From Porphyridium purpureum (taxonomy: Eukaryota; Rhodophyta; Bangiophyceae; Porphyridiales; Porphyridiaceae), in the NCBI GenBank assembly GCA_008690995.1, contig VRMN01000001.1:1736001-1800000 (forward strand): a DNA stretch of 64,000 nucleotides. The letters are read 5' to 3'. The notes beneath the pieces were generated by a model that worked only from the letters and a program-made list of their open reading frames with translations, had not been told where the DNA came from and did no database searches. The position numbers and the translations under genes were made by a program. Numbering within the stretch: position 1 is the first letter of the stretch; every line of letters starts with the position of its first letter. Below, in pieces: positions 55,947 to 64,000 of this stretch.

Positions 55947-56611
55947 GACGAACTGCGCGGTTCGTATAAAAAGTGCGCTACGGCTGCCTGACCAGCTCTG
56001 GTATTCGTCATGGGCAAGATGATGAGCTAGAAGCAAACAGTCTATCCCTCGTTATCTGTAGCAACCGCGGATGAAGCTCTGCGCAGAGCGCGTGGCCGGC
56101 CGCGTTGCTCGTCGTTTCTCGGGAACGAGAGCGTGCCAAGTTGGAAAACGAGAACGGCAAAAGCGCGACTGCCCAGCTCGATTTCGGTTTTTGTGTGTAG
56201 CGGTTTAAATGAACCGGCGCGCTTGCATGCGGAACCGGTGAACAAGTAAGGTGTACAGCGATCACAGAACTGGAGGTACAGTATCCTTCTGAGAATGCGC
56301 GCGAACCGCGGCGAAACGCAAGCGACAAACCGAAACCAGCCGCTGCGCATGTGCGCGTTGCGTGCGCGTGGCGCGTGGCGCGGGGGTCGAGGACTTGGGT
56401 CTCGAGGCATGGGTTACGGGTGGGGCGATGCGCGGGAGCGGGCGCCATTCTAGTGGGTGTGTCTTCCACGCGGGGAGGCGTGCGAGAGAAGAAAGGCTCA
56501 TAGAACGAAAGTGCAAAACCCCCGGCGCCGGCTGAAGCGGGTTACCACCTGACCATTGTCGACGGGGAAAGGGAGAAATCAAGATTAGGAGCACCCAACT
56601 CGCCCGTTGAA
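55947..56611. promoter_or_regulatory. divergent upstream region of the secreted-protein and TIMELESS genes
   Basis: A TATA-like GTATAAAAAG lies at 55964-55973 on the + strand; its complement reads CTTTTTATAC toward the secreted gene. GTACAGT is at 56276-56282 (TIMELESS sense, about 330 bases before the ATG), with GTGTACAGCG at 56251-56260 just before. A further ACTGTAC at 55865-55871 is in the secreted-gene sense. No gene is recognised. Confidence 0.45.
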
Positions 56612-59600
56612 ATGGTGGTCCGCGTGCCCCGGCAGCGCGTGCCGAAAGTGCAGACAACGACGGCCGCCACGGGATTGCCGGCAGGCATGTCTCGCCAGAC
56701 AATGGCCTTTCTCAGCACAGTGGTTTCCGAGCTCGCGACGCTGGGGCGCGCGGCGTCCGTGCGCCCCACACCCAAGCCCAAGCAAGAGACCGAGGACTAT
56801 GCGCAGAGTGTGCTGCAGGATATGCAGCTCGCGCTGCGCAGGGACCAGCAGGGCTTGTTCGCGGTGCGCAGGACGCTGGGCAAGTGGGGCGTCATCCGGA
56901 AGGAACTCCTCCCGCTCGTGGTTAAATACGCAGGAAGCACTGACGTGACATACGAGGTGGCAAAGCTGGCGGTGGTGCTCACCATGCCGTTTGCGGAGGA
57001 TGACCCGCAGATGTTGCAAGTCGCAGACCCTTTCTTGGAGCTCGACGCACAGCTTGTGGCCGACAAGGAAGCGTTCGCTGCTAACACGGAGGCCCTCAAA
57101 TACTTGACAGATCTTTTCTTTGGCGCTTTGGCCACTGTACTAGACAGCTCCGCGCGTGACTCGAGTTGCGCCACGCAGCAAGTCGTGCTCGAGCTTTTAC
57201 TGACACTCATTCGAAATCTGCTGGTCCCCGTGCGCTTTCAGTATCCCAGCAGCCTAGCTTCTCGAAATCGCAATGCACATATGCGGCTCGTGTCTGCGCT
57301 CGACTCGCTTGAAGTGTTTCAAATTTTGAGCGACCTTTTCAGTGACCCGTCATCCGCGAAACGGCTGCCGGCTCCCAGCACCTTTCTCGTCGTGGAAATC
57401 ATATCGCTTGCATTCAGGTGTCACACATCCGCGAGTCTGCTGCTGCTGCGGAGCCACGAGCAGGAAACGGAACGCCAAGGCACCAGTCATGCAGAAAATG
57501 ATTCCAGCGCCGTCGCTCTTTCCACTTTGGATGGTCTCGCCGCACGTACTGCCCCGACAGATCAAGGTGGCCACGGCAAGTCGACGCTCGCCGGCCTACT
57601 CCAGAGTGAAATGCGCGCAAAGAGATTCGTCGCAAAACCTAGCCGCTGGAATACCAAGTTTGGCGGCATGTTCGCTCAAAACAAGGCCGGCCAAAACAAG
57701 GTTCTGTCCGCGGAGAATATTTTCAGGGAAAACATCATGAAGCGAGCGAGGCTGCCGACCTCTTCGCTAGCGGCTAATGCTTTCGCACTGCACGCGCACC
57801 GTCCCCGTGCAAACGGGCCTATGATTCAGGCACGATTGCAACTGACCGCAACGGCGCCTGACATTGGCGACGAGCGGCTCGAGCGGCAGAGCGGAAGCGT
57901 GCTGCTCAAGCTGGCAGACGCACTTACGGACAACGGCTTTGAATGCATGATTCAGACCATTTACCAGCTCATGCGAGACTCGGTGGACCAGCGGTTTCAT
58001 ATTGAAAAGTTCCGCTTGTACGATTTCATCTCCAAGATTCTCGGCCTGCGCATTGGGTTGCTACGTGCACAGCCGCCCGTCGCCCTGGGCGCAGCGCTGC
58101 ATCAGCTCGACATGGGGCAAATATTTCGCTCAAATGCAGCAAACCAGCGCGTAGAAGATGAGACACGCGTTCGCAAAGTCGCCTTTGTCCTCGAGCCCAA
58201 GTTCTTGTACATGCTCACCACAGACTTGCACGACCTGATCGATCAGTGCGGTACTGGTGGTACCGATCGCGGCAGCGAGGGCAGTGGCAGTGGCCAATCC
58301 AAATTTGACCTGACTGCCAAGCTTTACTGCTGCACGCGCCTGTTTGCAGACGTCCTGACTACCTTGCGGCTTCTTGCTGCTGGCCGCAAGTCGAGCAGCA
58401 TCGACTACGCGCGCCATGACTCTCACATTGCCGGAGAAGAACGGGAACAAGAGGCACAAGCAGAGGCGCAGCCGAATAGAGTACATGAGAGTTTGGAGGA
58501 TTCCGGCCTGGAAGAACGATCTGGACGCAAGCCGGAAGCCGGATCACGGCATGAATACATCGACGTACTAGAACCGCAGCACAAGCCGCACGCCGTACCC
58601 GAACCGGCACGCTCAGCGGTTGCTCGTTCCAGAACCCAAGGCAACCATGATGCCAGCGAAAATTCTGAGATGTATAATGTTGCATTCAGGATCTTGGACA
58701 AGTTTTTTTACGCAGACGGCAGCATCGACCTGGTGTACAACTTGCTAAAACTGGTGGATACATCGGCATCCAACAGGTATGCGATTCCCCAGCTTGAAGC
58801 CGCTGTCGAAGCGACTCTCACAATGCTAGCCTGGATGGACGAGCTCGAGACTGAATCGAACGACACACAGCAAGGTCGTCGGCGCCTGCGCAGGAAACGA
58901 CGATCCGAAGAGCAGATTGCCGGAGCGGATTACATTGAGGGTGCGAGCGACGAAAACGAGGATGACGAAGAAGAGGAAGAGACGTACATTTCCCCCCTTT
59001 ACGAGATCGTTCGCTTTGCCCATCCAGAGATTCTGCAACATATTAGCCTCATTCTACGGCATGGCCTCGCCGAATGCTTTGAGGCTGGTGGACCTAACCG
59101 GAATACCTCGAGCGGCACTGCCGTGCACGATATCGCATTTGCTGGCGCGTTATTCGTGTTTCAGAAAATCTGGCGTGCTGTTCAGTCACCTGAAATGAAG
59201 GAGACCGGCCTGTGTATTATGTTTTTCGATGTGCATATCCTTGCCATGGTGCTATCTGTATTTGAAGCCGAGGCGTTCATGAAGCGTTGGGTATCCGGCG
59301 CGGGTGAGCGTTTTGACCATGGTAGCAGCAATCAAGACACTGTTGATGCTTCGCAGCATTCTGAGAGCATGTTTCGCTCCATCGCTTTGCTGAGTGAAGA
59401 GATTGCCGAGCTTTTCTTCTCCATGCTTGATTATTATCCCGAAATGGCCACGTATGCGATTATGCACTTGTACAAGGCTGAGTGTCGCACGTACATGGGC
59501 TGCTATCTTGCGCGTAGAGCCGACGTGGAGCGCGCCGTGAGACTTGATCTTGCGACCAGAATCCGCAAGGAAGCAGAAGCAGAAGCGCCAGCGTTGCTTA

Positions 59601-60547
59601 CCTCTGGTGGCCATGTTTCGACTGGTTCTGCCGAGGATCGAGACCGTAGCGAAGCCCAGGACCAGCAAGTGAAATTCCCAGACGATTTGCAGCATCCAGA
59701 CACCGCGGCACACGAAAGGAGCGACAGCGAACTTGACGATGATGACGATGAGGATGCGTTGTACAACGCCCTGCTTCTCAAACGGCCAAGAGGAGACGCT
59801 GATGGCGAAAGGCTTGACGTAGATGCCGAAGACGAGCACGACAAGGCATACCAATCCGCACCGAAACGGCATCGCCTGAAATTGAGTGGAACAGAATCCG
59901 ACTCGAATGACGAAACGGCCTTGCGCGCCGAGTCTGAAGATAGCGATGTTGGGCACGAGCCCGCGCGAGAGTCTTTTGCTCTCGTATCTCCGGCACATCG
60001 TGTCGGGCAACGGGACGAGCAGTACGAGGAAGAACAATTCGGAGCGCAGCAAAAGAACTCGCGAAGGTCCCGAGCGCGTTTGCAGGTCGATGACTCTTCT
60101 GATGAGGAGATGGCTGGAGAATTGTCAACGCGAGAAGAAGATGCCATGAATCGTCAAAGCGATGCTCTGGGTACATTATCGTCGTTCCAATCAAATTCGG
60201 AAGCAGCAGCAGCAGCAGCAGCAAGTACTAATGAACGAGCTCAACCTGCAGAGTCTGTCCATCGATATAGTCTGGCAGATCATGCTCCCGACTCTGAGGC
60301 GTCGCCCATTGCTTCCGTGCGACCGGAAGGTTCAGCACATGCTGCTGAGCTCCGCACGTATTCTTACCGACAGCGTCTCGCCGTCGAAAGCGCTTTGGGA
60401 GAAAGCACCATTCCATCATCCCGCGCTCAGCCCAAGCAGCCTGCGATCACAGTGCAGGGCGATGACGACGACTCGGAGGATGAGGTGCTGGACGATTCGC
60501 TCGTTCCCATGTGGAACAAGTTGCGCGATCGAATATGGCAGGAGTAG
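56612..60547 (+). CDS. TIMELESS: TIMELESS/Tof1, replication-fork protection protein
   Basis: 1311 residues. With TIPIN/Csm3 it forms the fork-protection complex that supports replication pausing and checkpoint signalling. The N-terminal TIMELESS domain is visible: RTLGKWGVIRKELLPLVV at about 87-104, KLAVVLTMPF, LLVPVRFQYPSS, LRLVSAL-like helices, and the Tof1 segment FGGMFAQNK...NIFRENIMKRARLP near 350-385. GFECMIQTIYQLMRDSVDQ and RFHIEKFRLYDF follow. The alpha-solenoid continues to NVAFRILDKFFYADGSID (about 690) and, after an acidic stretch, to about 980. The last 330 residues are acidic and disordered, and the protein ends VPMWNKLRDRIWQE. Together with RAD17 and EXO1 it makes three fork- and damage-response genes in the window. 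Confidence 0.88.
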   Translation: MVVRVPRQRVPKVQTTTAATGLPAGMSRQTMAFLSTVVSELATLGRAASVRPTPKPKQETEDYAQSVLQDMQLALRRDQQGLFAVRRTLGKWGVIRKELLPLVVKYAGSTDVTYEVAKLAVVLTMPFAEDDPQMLQVADPFLELDAQLVADKEAFAANTEALKYLTDLFFGALATVLDSSARDSSCATQQVVLELLLTLIRNLLVPVRFQYPSSLASRNRNAHMRLVSALDSLEVFQILSDLFSDPSSAKRLPAPSTFLVVEIISLAFRCHTSASLLLLRSHEQETERQGTSHAENDSSAVALSTLDGLAARTAPTDQGGHGKSTLAGLLQSEMRAKRFVAKPSRWNTKFGGMFAQNKAGQNKVLSAENIFRENIMKRARLPTSSLAANAFALHAHRPRANGPMIQARLQLTATAPDIGDERLERQSGSVLLKLADALTDNGFECMIQTIYQLMRDSVDQRFHIEKFRLYDFISKILGLRIGLLRAQPPVALGAALHQLDMGQIFRSNAANQRVEDETRVRKVAFVLEPKFLYMLTTDLHDLIDQCGTGGTDRGSEGSGSGQSKFDLTAKLYCCTRLFADVLTTLRLLAAGRKSSSIDYARHDSHIAGEEREQEAQAEAQPNRVHESLEDSGLEERSGRKPEAGSRHEYIDVLEPQHKPHAVPEPARSAVARSRTQGNHDASENSEMYNVAFRILDKFFYADGSIDLVYNLLKLVDTSASNRYAIPQLEAAVEATLTMLAWMDELETESNDTQQGRRRLRRKRRSEEQIAGADYIEGASDENEDDEEEEETYISPLYEIVRFAHPEILQHISLILRHGLAECFEAGGPNRNTSSGTAVHDIAFAGALFVFQKIWRAVQSPEMKETGLCIMFFDVHILAMVLSVFEAEAFMKRWVSGAGERFDHGSSNQDTVDASQHSESMFRSIALLSEEIAELFFSMLDYYPEMATYAIMHLYKAECRTYMGCYLARRADVERAVRLDLATRIRKEAEAEAPALLTSGGHVSTGSAEDRDRSEAQDQQVKFPDDLQHPDTAAHERSDSELDDDDDEDALYNALLLKRPRGDADGERLDVDAEDEHDKAYQSAPKRHRLKLSGTESDSNDETALRAESEDSDVGHEPARESFALVSPAHRVGQRDEQYEEEQFGAQQKNSRRSRARLQVDDSSDEEMAGELSTREEDAMNRQSDALGTLSSFQSNSEAAAAAAASTNERAQPAESVHRYSLADHAPDSEASPIASVRPEGSAHAAELRTYSYRQRLAVESALGESTIPSSRAQPKQPAITVQGDDDDSEDEVLDDSLVPMWNKLRDRIWQE

Positions 60548-60753
60548 CTCGGCCATTTGGCAGTAAACGTCTGTACGACAATCTTGCACATGAAACGCAA
60601 CGTTAGGATCTGGAGCGCGAGCTGTGCACTGCCCTCTGATACCGGCACGATCAGACCGACCGTCGGCAGGAGTAAGCGCACACCACATAGCCGCTTCTCG
60701 GCCGAAAAGTCGAAATTCGAAAAGGCGTTCGGACGTCCCCCAAACAGGGCATC

Positions 60754-62166
60754 ATGGCCGCGGCGCTGTTGCTGTTACTGTGCTGCGCGGTGTTGCTCCG
60801 AGACGTGACTGGAGCGGCCTTAGGCGCATTGGAATCTCCGTCGAGTCCGGTGGTCAATGCGCGGTGGGATGCCGTACAAGATGGAAGTGGTGACGCTGCA
60901 GTAGGCACGGACTACTTTTTCATTCCGTCGGTGCCGCATGACTTTTTGCTGACCGAGATCATGTCTATGGCTGCGACAGTCGCTGTGGTATCCGCAGTTG
61001 CGCGCGCACGCCCAGTGCTTGTTCTGCCTGATGCGATGCATGAGCATATTATGGGCACGTTTTTTGATGGCACGATGATGCTGCACTACTTCCAGGGCGA
61101 CATCGTTTCGAATCGTGAATTTCAAGAAGGGCTCGCAGCAAGCGTGATGCGTGAAGTGTTGTACGAGGCCATGTGCTTTCCCAAGGGCGCGGCTGCCGAG
61201 TATTACAGGTCCAACTTGGCGGGAACGGGCTCCGTCAGCGACTGTACGAATTCTTCGATGGTCATGTCGTGGATCACGCCCAAGCAAGACTACAAGCCGT
61301 TCGGGACGGACTGTAGCATGATCAGTGCATCACAGTACGTGCACGCACACAGCCCAAACCGACTTGTTTTCTTCGATTGGATGTTCAAATACTCATTCTG
61401 TGCAGAGCGCCACCTGGGCACCGTTCGCGAATTCTTGGGCAAGATGCAGCCGTCGCAGATGTTTACGGGCGCGGCGGCTGCCGTGATGGCAAAAGTTTTG
61501 GAGCTCGCCAATGCTCCTGAGCAAATGAAACACGGCCGGTCTCGCGTAGAGTCTGGCGACTCACTCAAGTTTGTATTTGTGGCGCTACGCCAATTCGTTC
61601 TACCTTCCACACCAGCCTCATCGACGCGGGAACAGCAGGACCGTGTGCACAGGTATGCCAAGTCGGTGATGACAAAATTGCGCCGGTCCGATGCTATCGA
61701 TGCTGCGATTTTTCTCTCACCACGAGCTGGCCGGTATGCGGACACTTCTCCGGATCTGGAGGCGCTAGTCCGATTGCTCGTTGAAGAACTGCCGCACGTA
61801 TACACCTGTCATTCAGTATTCATGTGTCCTCGTGATCTTCTGCCCAGCAATATCCACGCTTCTCCCGTTTACTCCCTCTTTTCAGTCGGGAATGCAAGCA
61901 CAGAGGCAGCTGCAGAGGGAGCACAACTGACATCACGAACACGTCCTAGATATGATTTGAGCCAGCTGAATGTGCTGGTATCACCAGACGGTCTCCTTGC
62001 GTTAGATTTGGCCCTGGGGAATGCCGCAGATCTATTCGTCGGAAACGTGCATTCGGCTCTGGACCGTCTCGTCGCTGCGCTCCGGCTCTCAAATCAAAAA
62101 CCTGTGCAGTTGAGTCATGGCTTTAGAGATATGAAAGGTCTGCACTTTCATGGCCACGCGGAATAA
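60754..62166 (+). CDS. secretory-pathway protein, O-fucosyltransferase-like
   Basis: 470 residues. A signal peptide or anchor is clear: MAAALLLLLCCAVLL, with a cleavage site near VTGAALG. The body has the look of a GT-B O-fucosyltransferase: an N-terminal block EIMSMAATVAVVSAVARARP then VLVLPDA, and a C-terminal block LSPDGLLALDLALGNAADL-type with FVGNVHSALDRLVAALR, where known O-fucosyltransferases have a similar D-x-x-[LV]-x-x-x-x-x-x-F-[VI]-G-[ST] acceptor/GDP region. Six or so cysteines (SDCTNS, TDCSMI, SFCAERH, YTCHSVFMC) suggest disulphides in the lumen. The transferase activity and sugar are inferred and not certain. Confidence 0.5.
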   Translation: MAAALLLLLCCAVLLRDVTGAALGALESPSSPVVNARWDAVQDGSGDAAVGTDYFFIPSVPHDFLLTEIMSMAATVAVVSAVARARPVLVLPDAMHEHIMGTFFDGTMMLHYFQGDIVSNREFQEGLAASVMREVLYEAMCFPKGAAAEYYRSNLAGTGSVSDCTNSSMVMSWITPKQDYKPFGTDCSMISASQYVHAHSPNRLVFFDWMFKYSFCAERHLGTVREFLGKMQPSQMFTGAAAAVMAKVLELANAPEQMKHGRSRVESGDSLKFVFVALRQFVLPSTPASSTREQQDRVHRYAKSVMTKLRRSDAIDAAIFLSPRAGRYADTSPDLEALVRLLVEELPHVYTCHSVFMCPRDLLPSNIHASPVYSLFSVGNASTEAAAEGAQLTSRTRPRYDLSQLNVLVSPDGLLALDLALGNAADLFVGNVHSALDRLVAALRLSNQKPVQLSHGFRDMKGLHFHGHAE

Positions 62167-62789
62167 AGAGGTTCTTCAAGCGAGAAGCGAGGCCGGTTTC
62201 ATCTAATTTTTGAATGTCCAAGGACGTGTTTTGGACAGTTCCTGAGTCGTTCGTTTGACTCTGCGTTGCACTGGACGATCTTTCAACCACCGAACTAAAC
62301 ACATTCATGCCTCTGCCGCTCGACAATCTGAATATTTATTTAGGAAGTAAACGGAAGCGGAACACTGCCTTTTTATGTAACGCATGAGACGAGGCCCCGT
62401 TAAACCGGGCGGGAATCTTGCTCTGTGACTTCTCACCGGAATCCAGTGCCTGTGGGAGACTGGATTTCTTTTCAGATCTCAATATCTACGCCTGCAGCTG
62501 CGTCTTTTGTTCACGAACTACTGTCGGCACGTGCAGAAAATCGCTCTGTCCGAGAACATTATGAACGTAAAGAACACAAGAGACCCTCGGCTTGTGTTCC
62601 TCGTGCTGCCGTCGCTGCTTCGGCAGCCGCCAAGCAAAAGAACATGTCGGAGGTTCTATAGAAAGTACAGTGATGTCTTGTCGCATTGAATATGAATGGC
62701 CCATTTCTGCCGCGCGGTTGTCATGGATGGGTTGCGGTGCTGGACATGAATGGAAAAGAAGAACAAGATAAGTGGCGGCATAGACTCAC
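62167..62789. promoter_or_regulatory. upstream region of CIAO3
   Basis: GTACAGT at 62665-62671 (GAAAGTACAGTGATGTC) lies 119 bases before the CIAO3 ATG in sense. It resembles AAAAAAGTACAGTGAATAT at 42462-42480. No gene is seen. Confidence 0.45.
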
Positions 62790-64000
62790 ATGGCAATGGA
62801 CCGCGCGCACGCCGCGTCAGCACGCCTGCAAGTATCTGATCTGAATGACTTGCTGACTCCGTCTCCGAGCTGTGTGCTTCAGCTCGTGCCGGCCAGCGGT
62901 GCGGAGAATGGCACGGGCTCGGGCTCGGGCTCGGCGCCCGTTCCGGTCCCGGGATCGTTTGCGGCTCCAATGTTTCCGACGCTGTCAAGCCAGCCGAGTG
63001 GGGATGCAAGCCAGAAAGTAGCTCGAATTCAGTTGAGTGACTGCTTGTCATGCTCCGGATGTGTGACGTCGGCCGAAACGATTTTGTTGGACAGGCAGTC
63101 TACCGCAGCGTTTCTCGAGCTCGTGGACGGCAGCAGTAAACGAGCGGGTTTGAGCTGCGTGGCGCTTTCTCATCAGAGCGTGGCATCCTTTGCTGCGGCG
63201 TACAATGTGTCTTTAGAAAGTGCGGCGAAAAAGCTGTGCTGGTTTTTGAAGCACAGCATCGGCGTGACACACGTGGTCCACTTGTCCCTTGCGCGCGCGG
63301 TCTCACTCGAGCTGCACGCACAAGAGCTGCTAGAAAGAATGGCATCAGGCAATAGTGCTAGCCTGCCCATGATGAGCGGAAGCTGTCCAGGATTCACGGT
63401 GTACGCGGAGAAGACGCTCGAGATGGATATTCTACAACGCATTGCGCACGCTGTGTCCCCGCAGGCCGTGCTTGGAGGTTTGATTGCGAAGAACGGACTT
63501 TTAGCTAAAGCGGATGCGTCCGCGTCTCGGGCGCCCAGGATCAGCGCAGGGACGCTGATGCAGAACAAAAATAATGTCGAAATAGCGTGCTGTACGGTGA
63601 TGCCATGCGCAGACAAGAAACTCGAAGCCGTGCGACGGGAGTTTGCGCAAACGCCTCCACCCGGCGGTGGCGGCAGCAAGTCCTTTGTAGACTTGGTACT
63701 TACTTCATCGGAGCTCGACGAGCTTGTATCGGAGCGGCTTGCCGAATCGAGCACCGCGACCTTCAAAGCACTGCCCGAGTGTGAGCTAGATTCTCTTTGT
63801 GGCGAGGCACCGGTGGCGTATTTCGCCGGACGGTCGCAGAGCCCGTCCGGTGGTCTTTTGGAGTATGTGCTACGGGCGGCCGCGGAGCGTCTCTTTGGTA
63901 TCGGCGATCTACATGACGAGCTAGAAAGCGACCCTCGCATTGAGACACGTGAAGTGCGCAATCATGACATGCGCGAAATAAGGGTGCGCGATACACCCTT
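62790..64000 (+). CDS. CIAO3: CIAO3/NAR1 (NARFL), cytosolic Fe-S protein assembly factor, 5' part
   Basis: 403 codons from the ATG at 62790 to the window edge with no stop, so the 3' end is missing (full proteins have ~470-500 residues). CIAO3 belongs to the iron-hydrogenase family and works in the CIA complex, which hands 4Fe-4S clusters to cytosolic and nuclear proteins such as DNA-repair enzymes. The N-terminal cluster motif is QLSDCLSCSGCVTSAETI at about 80-97. The H-cluster-like cysteines appear in MMSGSCPGFTVYAEKT near 190 and CCTVMPCADKKLEA near 270. FVDLVLTSSELDELV, GGLLEYVLRAAAERLFGI and the beginning of the C-terminal block NHDMREIRV follow. A Gly/Ser/Pro spacer lies near residues 40-60. 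Confidence 0.93.
   Translation, partial: MAMDRAHAASARLQVSDLNDLLTPSPSCVLQLVPASGAENGTGSGSGSAPVPVPGSFAAPMFPTLSSQPSGDASQKVARIQLSDCLSCSGCVTSAETILLDRQSTAAFLELVDGSSKRAGLSCVALSHQSVASFAAAYNVSLESAAKKLCWFLKHSIGVTHVVHLSLARAVSLELHAQELLERMASGNSASLPMMSGSCPGFTVYAEKTLEMDILQRIAHAVSPQAVLGGLIAKNGLLAKADASASRAPRISAGTLMQNKNNVEIACCTVMPCADKKLEAVRREFAQTPPPGGGGSKSFVDLVLTSSELDELVSERLAESSTATFKALPECELDSLCGEAPVAYFAGRSQSPSGGLLEYVLRAAAERLFGIGDLHDELESDPRIETREVRNHDMREIRVRDTP

Noticed and set aside
56008-56469. 153-codon minus-strand frame before TIMELESS
   Set aside because: No recognisable domain and lies over the divergent promoter region.

Overview
This is a stretch of nuclear genome from a photosynthetic unicellular eukaryote, most likely a red alga of the Porphyridium type. 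Genes are dense on both strands and almost all are single open frames. Only one clear spliceosomal intron was found, in a 68-residue QCR6 gene. The gene set mixes plastid functions (Tat-targeted thylakoid-lumen proteins, a plastid-type CDP-diacylglycerol synthase, an OPR-like organellar RNA-binding protein, plant-type hydroxypyruvate reductase) with proteins better known from animals and fungi (LKB1-like kinase, UBA5, TIMELESS/Tof1, EAF, NSD-type methyltransferase). The assignment to Porphyridium is inference from this mix and from intron poverty. No transposon, viral relic, rRNA or tRNA gene was recognised.

Layout. 0-13 kb: the 3' end of a C2H2 zinc-finger gene, a gamma-glutamylcyclotransferase-like gene, M1 aminopeptidase, UBA5, RAD17, EXO1, a DUF1499 lumen protein and a HAD phosphatase. 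13-25 kb: a NUMOD3-repeat protein, an LKB1-like kinase with a CaaX tail, a 2.8 kb stretch without recognisable genes, another kinase, EAF, and an NSD-type SET/PHD/PWWP protein. 25-35 kb: GPCPD1-like phosphodiesterase, DUF819 membrane protein, QCR6, hydroxypyruvate reductase, a short eIF4G-like MIF4G protein and a PH-domain kinase. 35-50 kb: a two-RRM protein with a polyglutamine tract, a putative mitoribosomal mS34, a LPEAT-like acyltransferase, CDP-DAG synthase, an unknown membrane protein, a ferredoxin/DnaJ-zinc-finger fusion, a TRF-like telobox protein and the OPR-like protein. 50-64 kb: a PsbQ-like lumen protein, a repeat-bearing kinase, a 5'(3')-deoxyribonucleotidase, a secreted protein frame interrupted only by two TGA codons, TIMELESS, an O-fucosyltransferase-like luminal protein and the 5' part of CIAO3/NAR1.

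Shared themes are genome maintenance (RAD17, EXO1, TIMELESS, a telomere-binding candidate, the Fe-S maturation factor CIAO3), phospholipid metabolism (CDP-DAG synthase, LPEAT, GPCPD1) and protein-kinase signalling (four kinases). The most unusual signals are: (1) a recurrent motif GTACAGT in the upstream regions of most genes, usually in the sense orientation of the gene; (2) a secreted-protein frame of 325 codons whose only internal interruptions are two TGA codons, a candidate selenoprotein; (3) an RRM/polyQ protein whose TAG stop is followed in frame by 47 more protein-like codons. Start codons were set at ATG; several frames extend upstream through non-ATG codons and were trimmed.
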